Shown here: positions 1 through 9,739 of the stretch, in pieces
Numbering within the stretch: the stretch's first letter is position 1
Layout: every line of letters begins with the position of its first letter
Source of the DNA: JBCCSZ01 sp039821145
GTDB lineage: Bacteria; Bacteroidota; Bacteroidia; Chitinophagales; Saprospiraceae
Assembly (NCBI GenBank): GCA_039821145.1
Contig: JBCBOS010000021.1
Span: 1-64,000 of the forward strand
Reading direction: 5' to 3'
Length of the DNA stretch: 64,000 nt
Notes under the pieces: model-generated
What the model saw: the letters and a program-made list of their open reading frames with translations, nothing else
What the model was told of the DNA's origin: nothing
The model's database searches: none
Translations under genes and position numbers: made by a program

Positions 1-3000
1 TGTCAGCGTAGCAGTACAGGTAGTGGAATTGGTTCCATCAGAGACAGTGAAAGTGACAAGCTGAGTATCGCCATCAGCCGACCCAAAAGTGCTATTGGCC
101 GCAGGCGATTGAGTGATAGTCGTACTACCACAGTTGTCTGTTGCTGTAATGGAGCCAGTCAAGTCTGGAACAGTCCCCTGACAACTACCCGCATCCATAT
201 TGATGTTTTGACTGGAAGCACAAGTCGTGATACTCGGTGCTTGATTGTCAACGAGTGTCAGCGTAGCAGTACAGGTAGTGGAATTGGTTCCATCAGAGAC
301 AGTGAAAGTGACAAGCTGAGTATCGCCATCAGTCGATCCAAAAGTGCTATTGGCCGCAGGCGACTGAGTGACTGTCGTACTACCACAGTTATCGGTAGCG
401 GTAATGGAGCCAGTCAAGTCTGGAACAGTCCCCTGACAACTGCTCGCATCCATATTGATGTTTTGACTGGAAGCACAGCTAGTGATACTCGGTGTCTGAT
501 TGTCAACGAGTGTCAGTGTAGAAGTACAGGTAGTGGAGTTAGTCCCATCAGATACAGTAAAAGTAACGATCTGAGTATCGCCATCAGCCGACCCAAAAGT
601 ACTATTGGCCGCAGGCGACTGAGTAACGGTCGTACTACCACAGTTATCGGTAGCTGTGATGGCGCCAGTCAAATCCGGAACAGTCCCCTCACAACTACTC
701 GCATTCATATTGATGTTTTGATTGGAAGCACAATTGGTGATGACAGGTGCCTCATTGTCGCTTACCGTAATGGTAAAACTACAGCTGCTGCTGTTGCCAC
801 TGGCATCCGTGGCACGATAAATCAAAGTCGTCTGACCCACAGGGAAGGCATCTCCCGAGCTGAGCGATGTGCCATCAATTTGTGTGGGCTGTACCGTATT
901 GGGCTCACAGGCACCAGAGCTTGGACTGTTCGCAACATCCACTGCCAAAATCCCTGGGATGCTCACCTGATCCAACTGCCCTCTCCGACCAGCTTGCTGA
1001 CCTGTCGCAAACCCAAACCGGATTTGGTAATAGCCCACATCACTGATGCTGATCTGTGCAGATTGTACACCGTTGTTTTGATAAGCATAGGTGTACAAAC
1101 GCGTCATATTTCCCAGCGAATCCACTAAGTCTACTTTTAGGGTGTCGGTATTGGGAACGTTGTTGACCCTGTGTTGAAAAGTGAGTTGCCCCGATCCATA
1201 CAAATAGACGAATGGACTGATGACAACGCGCTCTTCTGGTGGAAACAAGTTCGAGGTCCGCATGCTGTACGCACCCGAAAGAGGGGAGATGGAACTCAGC
1301 GTACTTCCAATGAATTGCCAACAACTGTCTCGTTCTGTATCGCGACTGCCAGATTCGAAATCTTCGAGAATGCCAACGCTCAAATCACCTGCCGGGCAGT
1401 TGTCTTCGACAGTTGGCAGGGCATAGTTCACAACAGCGGTACAACTTCCTGGATCGGTGCTGACAACAATGTTACTCGGACAATTGATGCTAGGAGCCTC
1501 CTGATCATTGATGGTAACGGTAAATGAACAAGTGGCAGTATTTCCACTGTCATCCGTGGCTGTGTAAAGGACCGTGCTTGTCCCAATCGGGAAGTTGTCG
1601 CCCGGAGCATAATTGCTCACCAAGGTCACATTGCAATTGTCTGATGCCGTTGGAGCTGTCCAGCTGACACTGGCATAACAGTCTCCTGCAGAAGCATTCT
1701 GCGTGATGTTGGATGGACAAGACGACAGACTTGGACCTTGGTTGTCTACCAGGGTCAAAGTCGCGGTGCAAGTGGTAGAATTGGTGCCATCAGAAACTGT
1801 GAAGGTGACCACTTGTGTATCCCCATCCGCTGATCCAAAGGTGCTATTGGCCGCAGGCGATTGGGTGACAGTCGGACTACCGCAATTGTCCGAAGTAGTG
1901 ATGGAACTTGTCAAATCTGGAACTGTCCCCTCACAGCTGCTCGCATCCATATTGACAGTCTGATCAGAAGCACAAGCGGTGATGCTCGGTGCTTGATTGT
2001 CTACCAGCGTCAGGGTAGCAGAACAAGTAGTAGAGTAGGTGCCGTCAGAGACCGTGAAGGTGACGACCTGTGTATCGCCACCAGTTGATCCAAAGGTACT
2101 ATTGGCCGCAGGCGCTTGGGTAATGGTTGTACTGCCACAGTTGTCCGTAGCCACAATGGAGCTGGTCAAATCGGGAATGGTTCCCTGACAGCTGCTTGCA
2201 TTCATATTGATGTTCTGATCAGAAGCACAAGTAGTGATGACAGGTGCCTCATTGTCAGTCACCGTAATGGTAAAACTACAACTGGTACTGTTGCCGCTGG
2301 CATCCGTAGCACGATAAATCAAGGTTGTCTGACCCACTGGGAAGGCATCTCCCGAGCTGAGTGATGTCCCATCAATTTGTGTCGCTTGTACTGTATTGGG
2401 TTCACAGGCACCAGAAGCTGGGCTGTTTGTAACATCCACTGCCAAAATGCCTGGAATGCTCACTTGATCCAATTGCCCTCTTCGGCTAGATTGCTGGCCT
2501 GTGGCAAACCCAAATCGGATTTGGTAATAACCAACGTCACTGATGCTGATCTGTGCGGATTGTACGTTATTGTTTTGATAAGCATAGGTGTACAAGCGCG
2601 TCATATTACCCAATGAATCAATCAAGTCCACTTTCAGTGTATCGGTGTTGGGAACGTTATTGACTCTGTGTTGAAAGGTGAGTTGTCCCGATCCGTGCAA
2701 GTAAACAAATGGACTGATGGCAACGCGTTCTTCTGGTGGAAACAAACCCGAGGTTCGCATGCTGAATGCACCTGAAAGTGGCGAGATAGAACTCAAGGAA
2801 CTTCCAATGAATTGCCAACAACTGTCTCGTTCTGTATCGCGACTGCCAGACTCAAAGTCTTCGACAACACCAACGCTCAAATTGCCAGCTGGGCAATTGT
2901 CTTCGACAGTTGGCAGGGCATAATTCACAACGGCTGTACAATTTCCTGGATCCGTATTGACAACAATGTCACTCGGACAATTGATGGTAGGAGCCTCCTG

Positions 3001-6000
3001 GTCGTTGATGGTAACGGTAAATGAACAAGTAGCAGTATTTCCACTGTCATCCGTGGCTGTGTAAAGAACCGTGCTTGTCCCAATCGGGAAGTTGTCGCCC
3101 GGAGCATAGTTACTCACCAAGGTCACATTGCAATTGTCGGATGCTGTTGGAGCGGACCAACTGACACTGGTATAACAGTCTCCTGCAGAAGTGTTCTGCG
3201 TGATGTTGGATGGGCAAGACGATAGACTTGGATCTTGGTTGTCCACCAGCGTCAAAGTAGCAGAGCAAGTGGTTGTATTGGTGCCATCAGAAACTGTGAA
3301 GGTAACAACTTGTGTATCCCCATCCGCTGATCCAAAGGTGCTATTGGCCGCAGGCGATTGGGTGACAGTCGGGCTACCGCAGTTGTCTGTAGTCGTAATG
3401 GAGCTTGTCAAATCTGGAACGGTCCCCTCACAACTACTCGCATCCATGTTGATGTTCTGATCAGAGGCACAAGCCGTAATGCTCGGTGTCTGATTGTCTA
3501 CGAGTGTCAGCGTAGCGGTGCAAGTGGTAGAATTGGTGCCATCAGAGACGGTGAAGGTGACGACCTGTGTGTCCCCATCTGTTGATCCAAAGGTGCTATT
3601 GGCCGCAGGTGATTGAGTGACGGTCGTACTGCCACAATTGTCTGTCGCTGCAATGGAGCTTGTCAAATCTGGAACGGTTCCCTGGCAGTCACTTGCATCC
3701 ATATTAATATTCTGATCAGAAGCACAAGCAGTAATGACAGGTGCTTCGTTGTCATTGACCGTAATGGTAAAGCTGCAGCTGCTGCTGTTGCCGCTGGCAT
3801 CTGTGGCACGATAGATCAAGATCGTCTGACCCACTGGGAAGTCATCCCCTGAGCTGAGCGACGTCCCGTCGATTTGTGTGGTTGACATAGAAATAGGAGC
3901 ACATGCACCAGACCCTGGACTATTGGTCACATCGACTGCCAAAATCCCCGGAATGCTTACTTGATCCAACACACCCCTCCGGCCAGATTGCTGGCCTGTG
4001 GCAAACCCAAACCGGATTTGGTAATAGCCCGCATTGCTGATGCTGATTTGCTCAGACTGTATGCTGGTATTTTGATAGGCATGGGTATAGATGCGCGTCA
4101 TATTGCCCACTGAATCAATCAAGTCTACCTTCAGTGTATCGGTATTGGGATTGCCGGTAATTCTATGCTGAAAAGTGAGTTGGCCCGATCCGTACAAATA
4201 GACAAATGGACTGATGGCCACGCGCTCTGATGGCGGAAACAAATTCGAGGTGCGCATGCTGTACGTACCCGCTATGGCAGAACTGGCATTGACTGTACTT
4301 CCAATGAATTGCCAACAACTGTCTCGTTCTGTATCGCGATTGCCAGATTCAAAGTCTTCGAAAACGCCAATGCTCAAGCTGCCGACTGGGCAATTGTCTG
4401 ATGCTGTTGGAAGGGTGTAGCTCACAGCAGCTGTACAACTTCCAGAATCCGTATTGACAACAATGTCGCTTGGGCAACTGAGAGTCGGAGCTTCTTGGTC
4501 GTTGATGGTGATGGTAAACGAACAAGTGGCCGTATTTCCATTGTCATCCGTTGCTGTGTATAGGACCGTACTCGTGCCGACCGGGAAGTTGTCGCCCGGA
4601 GCATAATTGCTTACCAAAGTCACATTGCAATTGTCTGATGCGCTTGGAGCCGACCAACTGACACTTGTAAAACAGTCTCCAGTAGAAGCATTCTGTGTGA
4701 TATTGGATGGGCAAGAGGACAGACTTGGACCTTGGTTGTCTACCAGCGTCAAAGTAGCTGTACAAGTGCTTGTGTTGGTGCCGTCTGATACGGTAAATGT
4801 TACGACTTGCGTGTCGTTGTGGGCGGAGCCAAAACTGCTGCCCGCTGTTGGAGATTGGGTGACGCTCACGCTGCCGCAATTGTCAGAAGCGGTGATGTCT
4901 CCAGTCAAATCTGGAACAGTTCCTTGGCAGCTGCTGCTGTTCATGTTCACATTCTGATCGGAGGCACAAGCAGTGATGGCAGGAGCTTGGTTGTCTGCCA
5001 AAGTCAAAGTCGCTGTACAGCTTGTGCTGTTGGTCCCATCGGATACGGTGAAGGTAACGACTTGTGTATCGCCAACGGAAGACCCAAAGGTCGATCCTGC
5101 AGTTGGTGATTGGGTAATGGTCGTGCTGCCACAATTGTCTGTCGCATTCACAGATCCTGTCAAATCTGGAACAATTCCTTGGCAATTGCTGGTGCCTGTA
5201 TTGACGGTCTGATTGGTTGCGCAAGCCGTGATGCTGGGAGCCTCATTGTCTACCAAAGTCAGGGTAGCGGTACAAGTTGTGCTGTTGGTCCCATCGGATA
5301 CAGTAAACGTGACGACTTGTGTATCGCCATCAGCTGCGCCAAATGTTGATCCTACAGTTGGAGATTGGGTGACGCTCAGAGAACCTCCACAATTGTCCGT
5401 CGCACTCACCGATCCCGTCATGTCTGGAACAGTGCCTGCGCAAGTGCCTCCATTGATGTTGACGTTTTGATCGGAAGGGCAAGTGCTGATGCTTGGACTT
5501 ACGTTGTCGTTCAAGGTCAAGGTGGCCGTACAAGTGGTGCTGTTGGTCCCATCGGATACGGTGAACGTAACGACCTGGGTATCGCCATCAGCCGAGCCAA
5601 ATGTCGATCCGGCTGTCGGAGATTGGGTCACGCTGACAGAACCTCCACAGTTGTCTGTGGCACTGATTGATCCCGTCAAATCTGGAACTGTTCCTGCACA
5701 AGTTCCTCCATTCATATTGACCGTTTGGTTGGAGGCACAACTGCTAACGCTCGGCGCTTCATCATCGGTCACAGTGACCACTTGGCTACAAGTCGCTGAA
5801 TTTCCTGCCGCATCTGTCGCTACCCAATTGATGGTGGTAGTGCCAACTGGATAGGCATCCGAGGCATCTGTTGTATTGTTGAAACTGTTGTATGGGATCA
5901 AAGGAATGACATCTGTCCCCCAACTGGTGCTTGGATCGATGTTGTACAAAGTACCATCATTGCCATTGCCAGAATTGTCTGCAACAGTTGATGACCCTGT

Positions 6001-9000
6001 GCCATCGCCAAACTGATACCAAATTTCCAGTCCGGCAGTACTCCCGCTGAGGTAGTTGATGTTTTGGGCAATCTGTGCCGTTGTACGGGCAACGCTCCAA
6101 ACGCGGAGGTCGGCCATCTCGCCGTTGAATCCCCAGGTTGGTCCTCTATTCCCGTTTTCTGCTGTGGCTTCTGAACCAATTCCGACAAATCCATAGCGTA
6201 CGCTTCCTCTTCCAAAGGTAGTCCCTCTGTTTGCACTGTCTTCCAATATGCCATCTACGTAAAGAGAAACCGCTCCATTGTCATAGACCGCCGCAACATG
6301 GTGCCATTGCCCGTCATTGACATCGGTCGTACTCGTTAGGTTTACCATGCCAGAATTGGTGCGCATGCCAAAGCCGATTTTGTTGGCAGGAGCAGCATTT
6401 CCGTTGACTTCCAATCGCCAGTAATCACTTCGGTCAAAAGAGGCAATGACCTGATCAGTTCCATCTGTTGTATTGATCCAGGTCTCTACCGTCATTGCTG
6501 GATAGGAGCCATTGTAGTTGAAGTTGGGAATGGAAACGTAGTTCTGACTGGCGTTAAAAGTCAAGGTCGAGGAACCTCCACAATTGTCAGTGGGACTGGG
6601 AGGCGTGAGTGTCAGATCTGCCTCACAAACTCCGGTATCATTGCTGGCAGTGACATTGGATGGGCAGCTGATGCTTGGTGCCGCATTGTCCACCAAGGTG
6701 AGAACTGCCGTGCAAGTGGAGGCATTTCCACCGCCATCTGTTACTGTGAAAGTGACGACCTCTGTATCCCCTGATGCAGAGCCAAACGCAGATCCAGCCG
6801 TTGGCGATTGGGTGACACCAGTGGTGCAATTGTCTGATGCAGAAATGGAGCCCGTCATATCTGGGACCGTTCCTTGACAACTGCTTGTACTCATGTTGAT
6901 GGTTTGATCCGATGCACAGGCTGTGATGCTCGGCGATTGATTGTCTACCAAGGTCAACGTTGCGGTACAGCTGCTGGAGTTGGTTCCATCGCTTACGGTA
7001 AATGTCACCACTTGCGTATCTCCATGTGCAGAGCCAAAAGTAGACCCAGCGGTTGGAGATTGCGTAACGCTGGTGGCACAGTTGTCCGATACAGAAACGG
7101 AACCCGTCAAATCAGGAACCGTTCCCTGACAAGTTCCCGAGCCCGTGTTGACATTTTGATTGGATGCACAAGTTGTGATGCTTGGCGATTGATTGTCCAC
7201 CAATGTCAATGTTGCGGTACAAGTAGTGCTGTTGTTTCCATCGGATACGGTGAACGTGACCACCTGTGTATCTCCATCGCTAGAGCCAAAAGTAGACCCG
7301 GCGGTTGGAGATTGTGTAACGCTGGTGGCACAATTGTCAGAAGCAGAAATGGAGCCTGTCAAATCAGGAACTGTTCCCTGACAAGTTCCCGAGCCCATGT
7401 TGACATTTTGATTGGATACACAAGTTGTGATGCTTGGCGATTGATTGTCCACCAATGTCAATGTTGCGGTACAAGTAGTGCTGTTGTTTCCATCGGATAC
7501 GGTGAACGTGACCACCTGTGTATCTCCATCGCTGGAGCCAAAAGTAGACCCGGCGGTTGGAGATTGTGTAATGCTGGTGGCACAATTGTCTGAATCAGAA
7601 ATAGAGCCTGTCAAATCAGGAACCGTTCCCTGACAAGTTCCCGAGCCCATGTTGACATTTTGATTGGATGCACAAGAAGTAATGCTAGGCCCTTGGTTGT
7701 CGACCAGGGTCAAAGTCGCTGAGCAAGTCGCTGTTCTGCCACCGTCATCTGTCACTGTAAATGTTACCACCTGTGTATCTCCATCGCTGGAGCCGAAGGT
7801 GGAACCCGCGACAGGACTCTGGGTGATGCTTGCCACTGCACAATTGTCAGTCGCAGCAATGCTTCCCGTTAGATTGGGGACAGTCCCCGCACAAGTCCCC
7901 GAATTGGTATTGACCGTTTGATTGCTGGCGCAAGAGGTAATGACCGGGTCTTGGTTGTCGTTCACAGTGACGGTGAAGGAACAAGTACCAGTATTGCCGG
8001 AAGCATCCGTCACGCTGTATACAACCGTGCTGGTCCCGATGGGGAAATTGCTCCCACTGGCCAGCCCCGAGCTGAGAGTAGGACTGGGAATGTTGCCGGG
8101 CGCATTGAAGTTTTCGATCCGGAAGATACCAGATCCTTCCACAGCGTCTATGGTGTATTGGTAAAATCCAAAGGAATCTCCGGCATTGACATTAAAACTC
8201 ACACTACCGCTTTGTACCGTATTTCCATCGGCATACAAGATGCCGTTGAAAAACCAAGAAGTTCCGGATGTCAACTGATAGTACACCCCATTGTAAATGA
8301 TCCCCGCTGGGTCAAAGCCCGCTGCTGCATCCAAATCCTCTGATCGATAGGACCAGTTGAAAGAGATGGTACCATTCTGGGTAATGGTGGTGGTCATATT
8401 GGACTGGGTATACCAGTTGCCATCATCTGGCCCATACAACACGACAGAGTCTGGTGCCCCTGAGGTGACAACCTGCCCATCGCCATTTGTGACATACGTC
8501 CAGTTGCCAGAGGCATAGTCACCCGTGAAGCCCGATACTTGGTACGGACAGTTGTCGCTCGCGGATGTTGGAGCCGTGTAATTGACGGTGGCCTCACAGC
8601 TGCTGGCATCTGCGTTGGTGGTGATGTTGGACGGACAGTCCGAAATGGTAGGTGCTGTGGCATCCTCGATGGTGACAGTGGCATTGCAAGTGGCAGTCCT
8701 CCCATTAACATCTGTGACAGTTAGGACCACATTGTTGTCTCCCACCTGTGTGCAATCAAATGCATTGGGATTGACACTCATAGACGAAAGTCCACAAGCA
8801 TAGGTGCTCCCGTTGTCAATATCAGAAGCAGCAATGCTCACATTGCCAGAGCCATCCAATTGACGAGTAATGTTTTGACAGTTGGCAACCGGATCATTGC
8901 AAGACACGGAGGCAGTCAGAGAAATATTTTTGAACCAGTGGAATTCGTTGTTTCGATTGTTGAAGACACAGATTTGGATTTGGACGTTGTTGGTAACAGA

Positions 9001-9489
9001 GATGGGAGAGGAGGTAACAGTTTGTGCCACAAAGTTGCCATTCAGGTAGGCAATCTGCTGGCTGGTTCCATCCACGATGAGGTTGATCTCGATGTAGTCC
9101 GTATTGTCCCCGTTGAATTGCTCGACATCGACACTCAGCTCCACAGTCGAATTGGTGGCTGTCAAGACCGGAGAGTTGTAACAAACCTCCCGATCCGTAT
9201 CGCTCCCTTCCAGGATGTACTCTCCGTTGTAGAAATACACGTAGAAGTAATCGTTGTTTCCCAAACTACTGAAATCTCCGGACAGAGACCAATCTGTCGG
9301 AGCGATGTAAGTACAAGACCCTGGTGTGCTATTCGAGCACGGTCCTCTGGCCCCCTCGAGGTTGTCATCGGAGAAGTCCTCTGTAAATGGTAACTGTCCA
9401 AACAGCGATGGTCCTGCTGCTAGTAGCAACACGGCCAGCAAAAATTTGAAGGTACGGGTACCATGGATTGTTGTAGAATCCAAACGCAT
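1..9489 (-). CDS. Giant secreted HYR-repeat protein, C terminus beyond window
   Basis: The minus-strand frame starting at ATG 9489-9487 stays open for exactly 3163 codons to base 1, so the stop and C terminus lie outside. The N terminus has a hydrophobic signal (residues about 12-27, ending SLFGQ), then a jelly-roll-like domain beginning LPFTEDFSD. About 25 HYR/Ig-like modules follow, recognised by Cys pairs, DNC, FPVGTT-type and CSFTVTV-type strands. Three kinds of extra domain sit inside HYR modules: one at 8075-8530, a LamG-type domain at about 5890-6545 (motif DGQWHHVAAVYD), and a MAM-like domain repeated at 3839-4389, 2342-2892 and 845-1395 (motif EDFESGxRDTERDSCWQFIGS). Known HYR proteins of this phylum are secreted and adhesive. 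Here T9SS export and surface attachment are inferred, because the sorting domain is not visible. The frame is consistent at every point translated. Confidence 0.9.
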   Translation of the reverse strand, partial: MRLDSTTIHGTRTFKFLLAVLLLAAGPSLFGQLPFTEDFSDDNLEGARGPCSNSTPGSCTYIAPTDWSLSGDFSSLGNNDYFYVYFYNGEYILEGSDTDREVCYNSPVLTATNSTVELSVDVEQFNGDNTDYIEINLIVDGTSQQIAYLNGNFVAQTVTSSPISVTNNVQIQICVFNNRNNEFHWFKNISLTASVSCNDPVANCQNITRQLDGSGNVSIAASDIDNGSTYACGLSSMSVNPNAFDCTQVGDNNVVLTVTDVNGRTATCNATVTIEDATAPTISDCPSNITTNADASSCEATVNYTAPTSASDNCPYQVSGFTGDYASGNWTYVTNGDGQVVTSGAPDSVVLYGPDDGNWYTQSNMTTTITQNGTISFNWSYRSEDLDAAAGFDPAGIIYNGVYYQLTSGTSWFFNGILYADGNTVQSGSVSFNVNAGDSFGFYQYTIDAVEGSGIFRIENFNAPGNIPSPTLSSGLASGSNFPIGTSTVVYSVTDASGNTGTCSFTVTVNDNQDPVITSCASNQTVNTNSGTCAGTVPNLTGSIAATDNCAVASITQSPVAGSTFGSSDGDTQVVTFTVTDDGGRTATCSATLTLVDNQGPSITSCASNQNVNMGSGTCQGTVPDLTGSISDSDNCATSITQSPTAGSTFGSSDGDTQVVTFTVSDGNNSTTCTATLTLVDNQSPSITTCVSNQNVNMGSGTCQGTVPDLTGSISASDNCATSVTQSPTAGSTFGSSDGDTQVVTFTVSDGNNSTTCTATLTLVDNQSPSITTCASNQNVNTGSGTCQGTVPDLTGSVSVSDNCATSVTQSPTAGSTFGSAHGDTQVVTFTVSDGTNSSSCTATLTLVDNQSPSITACASDQTINMSTSSCQGTVPDMTGSISASDNCTTGVTQSPTAGSAFGSASGDTEVVTFTVTDGGGNASTCTAVLTLVDNAAPSISCPSNVTASNDTGVCEADLTLTPPSPTDNCGGSSTLTFNASQNYVSIPNFNYNGSYPAMTVETWINTTDGTDQVIASFDRSDYWRLEVNGNAAPANKIGFGMRTNSGMVNLTSTTDVNDGQWHHVAAVYDNGAVSLYVDGILEDSANRGTTFGRGSVRYGFVGIGSEATAENGNRGPTWGFNGEMADLRVWSVARTTAQIAQNINYLSGSTAGLEIWYQFGDGTGSSTVADNSGNGNDGTLYNIDPSTSWGTDVIPLIPYNSFNNTTDASDAYPVGTTTINWVATDAAGNSATCSQVVTVTDDEAPSVSSCASNQTVNMNGGTCAGTVPDLTGSISATDNCGGSVSVTQSPTAGSTFGSADGDTQVVTFTVSDGTNSTTCTATLTLNDNVSPSISTCPSDQNVNINGGTCAGTVPDMTGSVSATDNCGGSLSVTQSPTVGSTFGAADGDTQVVTFTVSDGTNSTTCTATLTLVDNEAPSITACATNQTVNTGTSNCQGIVPDLTGSVNATDNCGSTTITQSPTAGSTFGSSVGDTQVVTFTVSDGTNSTSCTATLTLADNQAPAITACASDQNVNMNSSSCQGTVPDLTGDITASDNCGSVSVTQSPTAGSSFGSAHNDTQVVTFTVSDGTNTSTCTATLTLVDNQGPSLSSCPSNITQNASTGDCFTSVSWSAPSASDNCNVTLVSNYAPGDNFPVGTSTVLYTATDDNGNTATCSFTITINDQEAPTLSCPSDIVVNTDSGSCTAAVSYTLPTASDNCPVGSLSIGVFEDFESGNRDTERDSCWQFIGSTVNASSAIAGTYSMRTSNLFPPSERVAISPFVYLYGSGQLTFQHRITGNPNTDTLKVDLIDSVGNMTRIYTHAYQNTSIQSEQISISNAGYYQIRFGFATGQQSGRRGVLDQVSIPGILAVDVTNSPGSGACAPISMSTTQIDGTSLSSGDDFPVGQTILIYRATDASGNSSSCSFTITVNDNEAPVITACASDQNINMDASDCQGTVPDLTSSIAATDNCGSTTVTQSPAANSTFGSTDGDTQVVTFTVSDGTNSTTCTATLTLVDNQTPSITACASDQNINMDASSCEGTVPDLTSSITTTDNCGSPTVTQSPAANSTFGSADGDTQVVTFTVSDGTNTTTCSATLTLVDNQDPSLSSCPSNITQNTSAGDCYTSVSWSAPTASDNCNVTLVSNYAPGDNFPIGTSTVLYTATDDSGNTATCSFTVTINDQEAPTINCPSDIVVNTDPGNCTAVVNYALPTVEDNCPAGNLSVGVVEDFESGSRDTERDSCWQFIGSSLSSISPLSGAFSMRTSGLFPPEERVAISPFVYLHGSGQLTFQHRVNNVPNTDTLKVDLIDSLGNMTRLYTYAYQNNNVQSAQISISDVGYYQIRFGFATGQQSSRRGQLDQVSIPGILAVDVTNSPASGACEPNTVQATQIDGTSLSSGDAFPVGQTTLIYRATDASGNSTSCSFTITVTDNEAPVITTCASDQNINMNASSCQGTIPDLTSSIVATDNCGSTTITQAPAANSTFGSTGGDTQVVTFTVSDGTYSTTCSATLTLVDNQAPSITACASDQTVNMDASSCEGTVPDLTSSITTSDNCGSPTVTQSPAANSTFGSADGDTQVVTFTVSDGTNSTTCTATLTLVDNQGPSLSSCPSNITQNASAGDCYASVSWTAPTASDNCNVTLVSNYAPGDNFPIGTSTVLYTATDDSGNTATCSFTVTINDQEAPSINCPSNIVVSTDPGSCTAVVNYALPTVEDNCPAGDLSVGILEDFESGSRDTERDSCWQFIGSTLSSISPLSGAYSMRTSNLFPPEERVVISPFVYLYGSGQLTFQHRVNNVPNTDTLKVDLVDSLGNMTRLYTYAYQNNGVQSAQISISDVGYYQIRFGFATGQQAGRRGQLDQVSIPGILAVDVANSPSSGACEPNTVQPTQIDGTSLSSGDAFPVGQTTLIYRATDASGNSSSCSFTITVSDNEAPVITNCASNQNINMNASSCEGTVPDLTGAITATDNCGSTTVTQSPAANSTFGSADGDTQIVTFTVSDGTNSTTCTSTLTLVDNQTPSITSCASSQNINMDASSCQGTVPDLTGSITATDNCGSTTVTQSPAANSTFGSTDGDTQLVTFTVSDGTNSTTCTATLTLVDNQAPSITTCASSQNINMDAGSCQGTVPDLTGSITATDNCGSTTITQSPAANSTFGSADGDTQLVTFTVSDGTNSTTCTATLT
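230..4720 (-). repeat. Three tandem 1497-bp blocks inside the giant gene
   Basis: Equivalent points recur at 1220, 2717 and 4214, and again at 1428, 2925 and 4422, always 1497 bp apart (499 codons). Each block encodes one HYR module with an APGDNFP-type strand, one HYR module interrupted by the MAM-like domain, and two 84-residue HYR modules. The copies are very similar at the DNA level, which suggests recent tandem duplication. The outer boundaries are approximate. Confidence 0.85.
6690..7690 (-). repeat. Near-identical 252-bp HYR repeat units
   Basis: Units of 252 bp (84 residues) align at 6941, 7193 and 7445. The two copies around 7190-7690 differ at only a few bases. Each unit carries the pattern SGTCQGTVPDLTGSI, DNCATSITQSP, STFGSSDGDTQVVTFTV and TTCTATLTLVDNQ. 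Such short, near-perfect in-frame repeats can change copy number by recombination without breaking the frame. Confidence 0.85.
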
Positions 9490-9739
9490 TTCGAATTAAT
9501 TGAGTTATGTTCATAGGAACTGGCCGACCATACCCATCATAAGCATAGAAGGGCCAATCCGGGAGGTCAATCCGTTCAAATGGGGGGTGGGTGTTGCTTG
9601 GAGAAATGGGAGGCTTTGGATAGCTTTCGAACAGACTACTACTTACAAAATGGATGCCATATATATTAGAGAATTGCTTTACTTATTTTGCAATTTTTCT
9701 ATCCTGTATTTTGATTTTTGTGACAGGGATGACTCTCGT

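Noticed and set aside
1..7900. CRISPR-like or satellite repeat array
   Set aside because: The repeats are 252 bp and 1497 bp, are multiples of three, and encode conserved HYR modules in a single frame. There are no short repeats with unique spacers.
109..9393. Many plus-strand open frames, for example 109-1128 and 6874-7593
   Set aside because: They are antisense shadows of the giant minus-strand gene. They repeat with its modules, use biased compositions and have no recognisable domain, while the minus frame encodes clear HYR modules.
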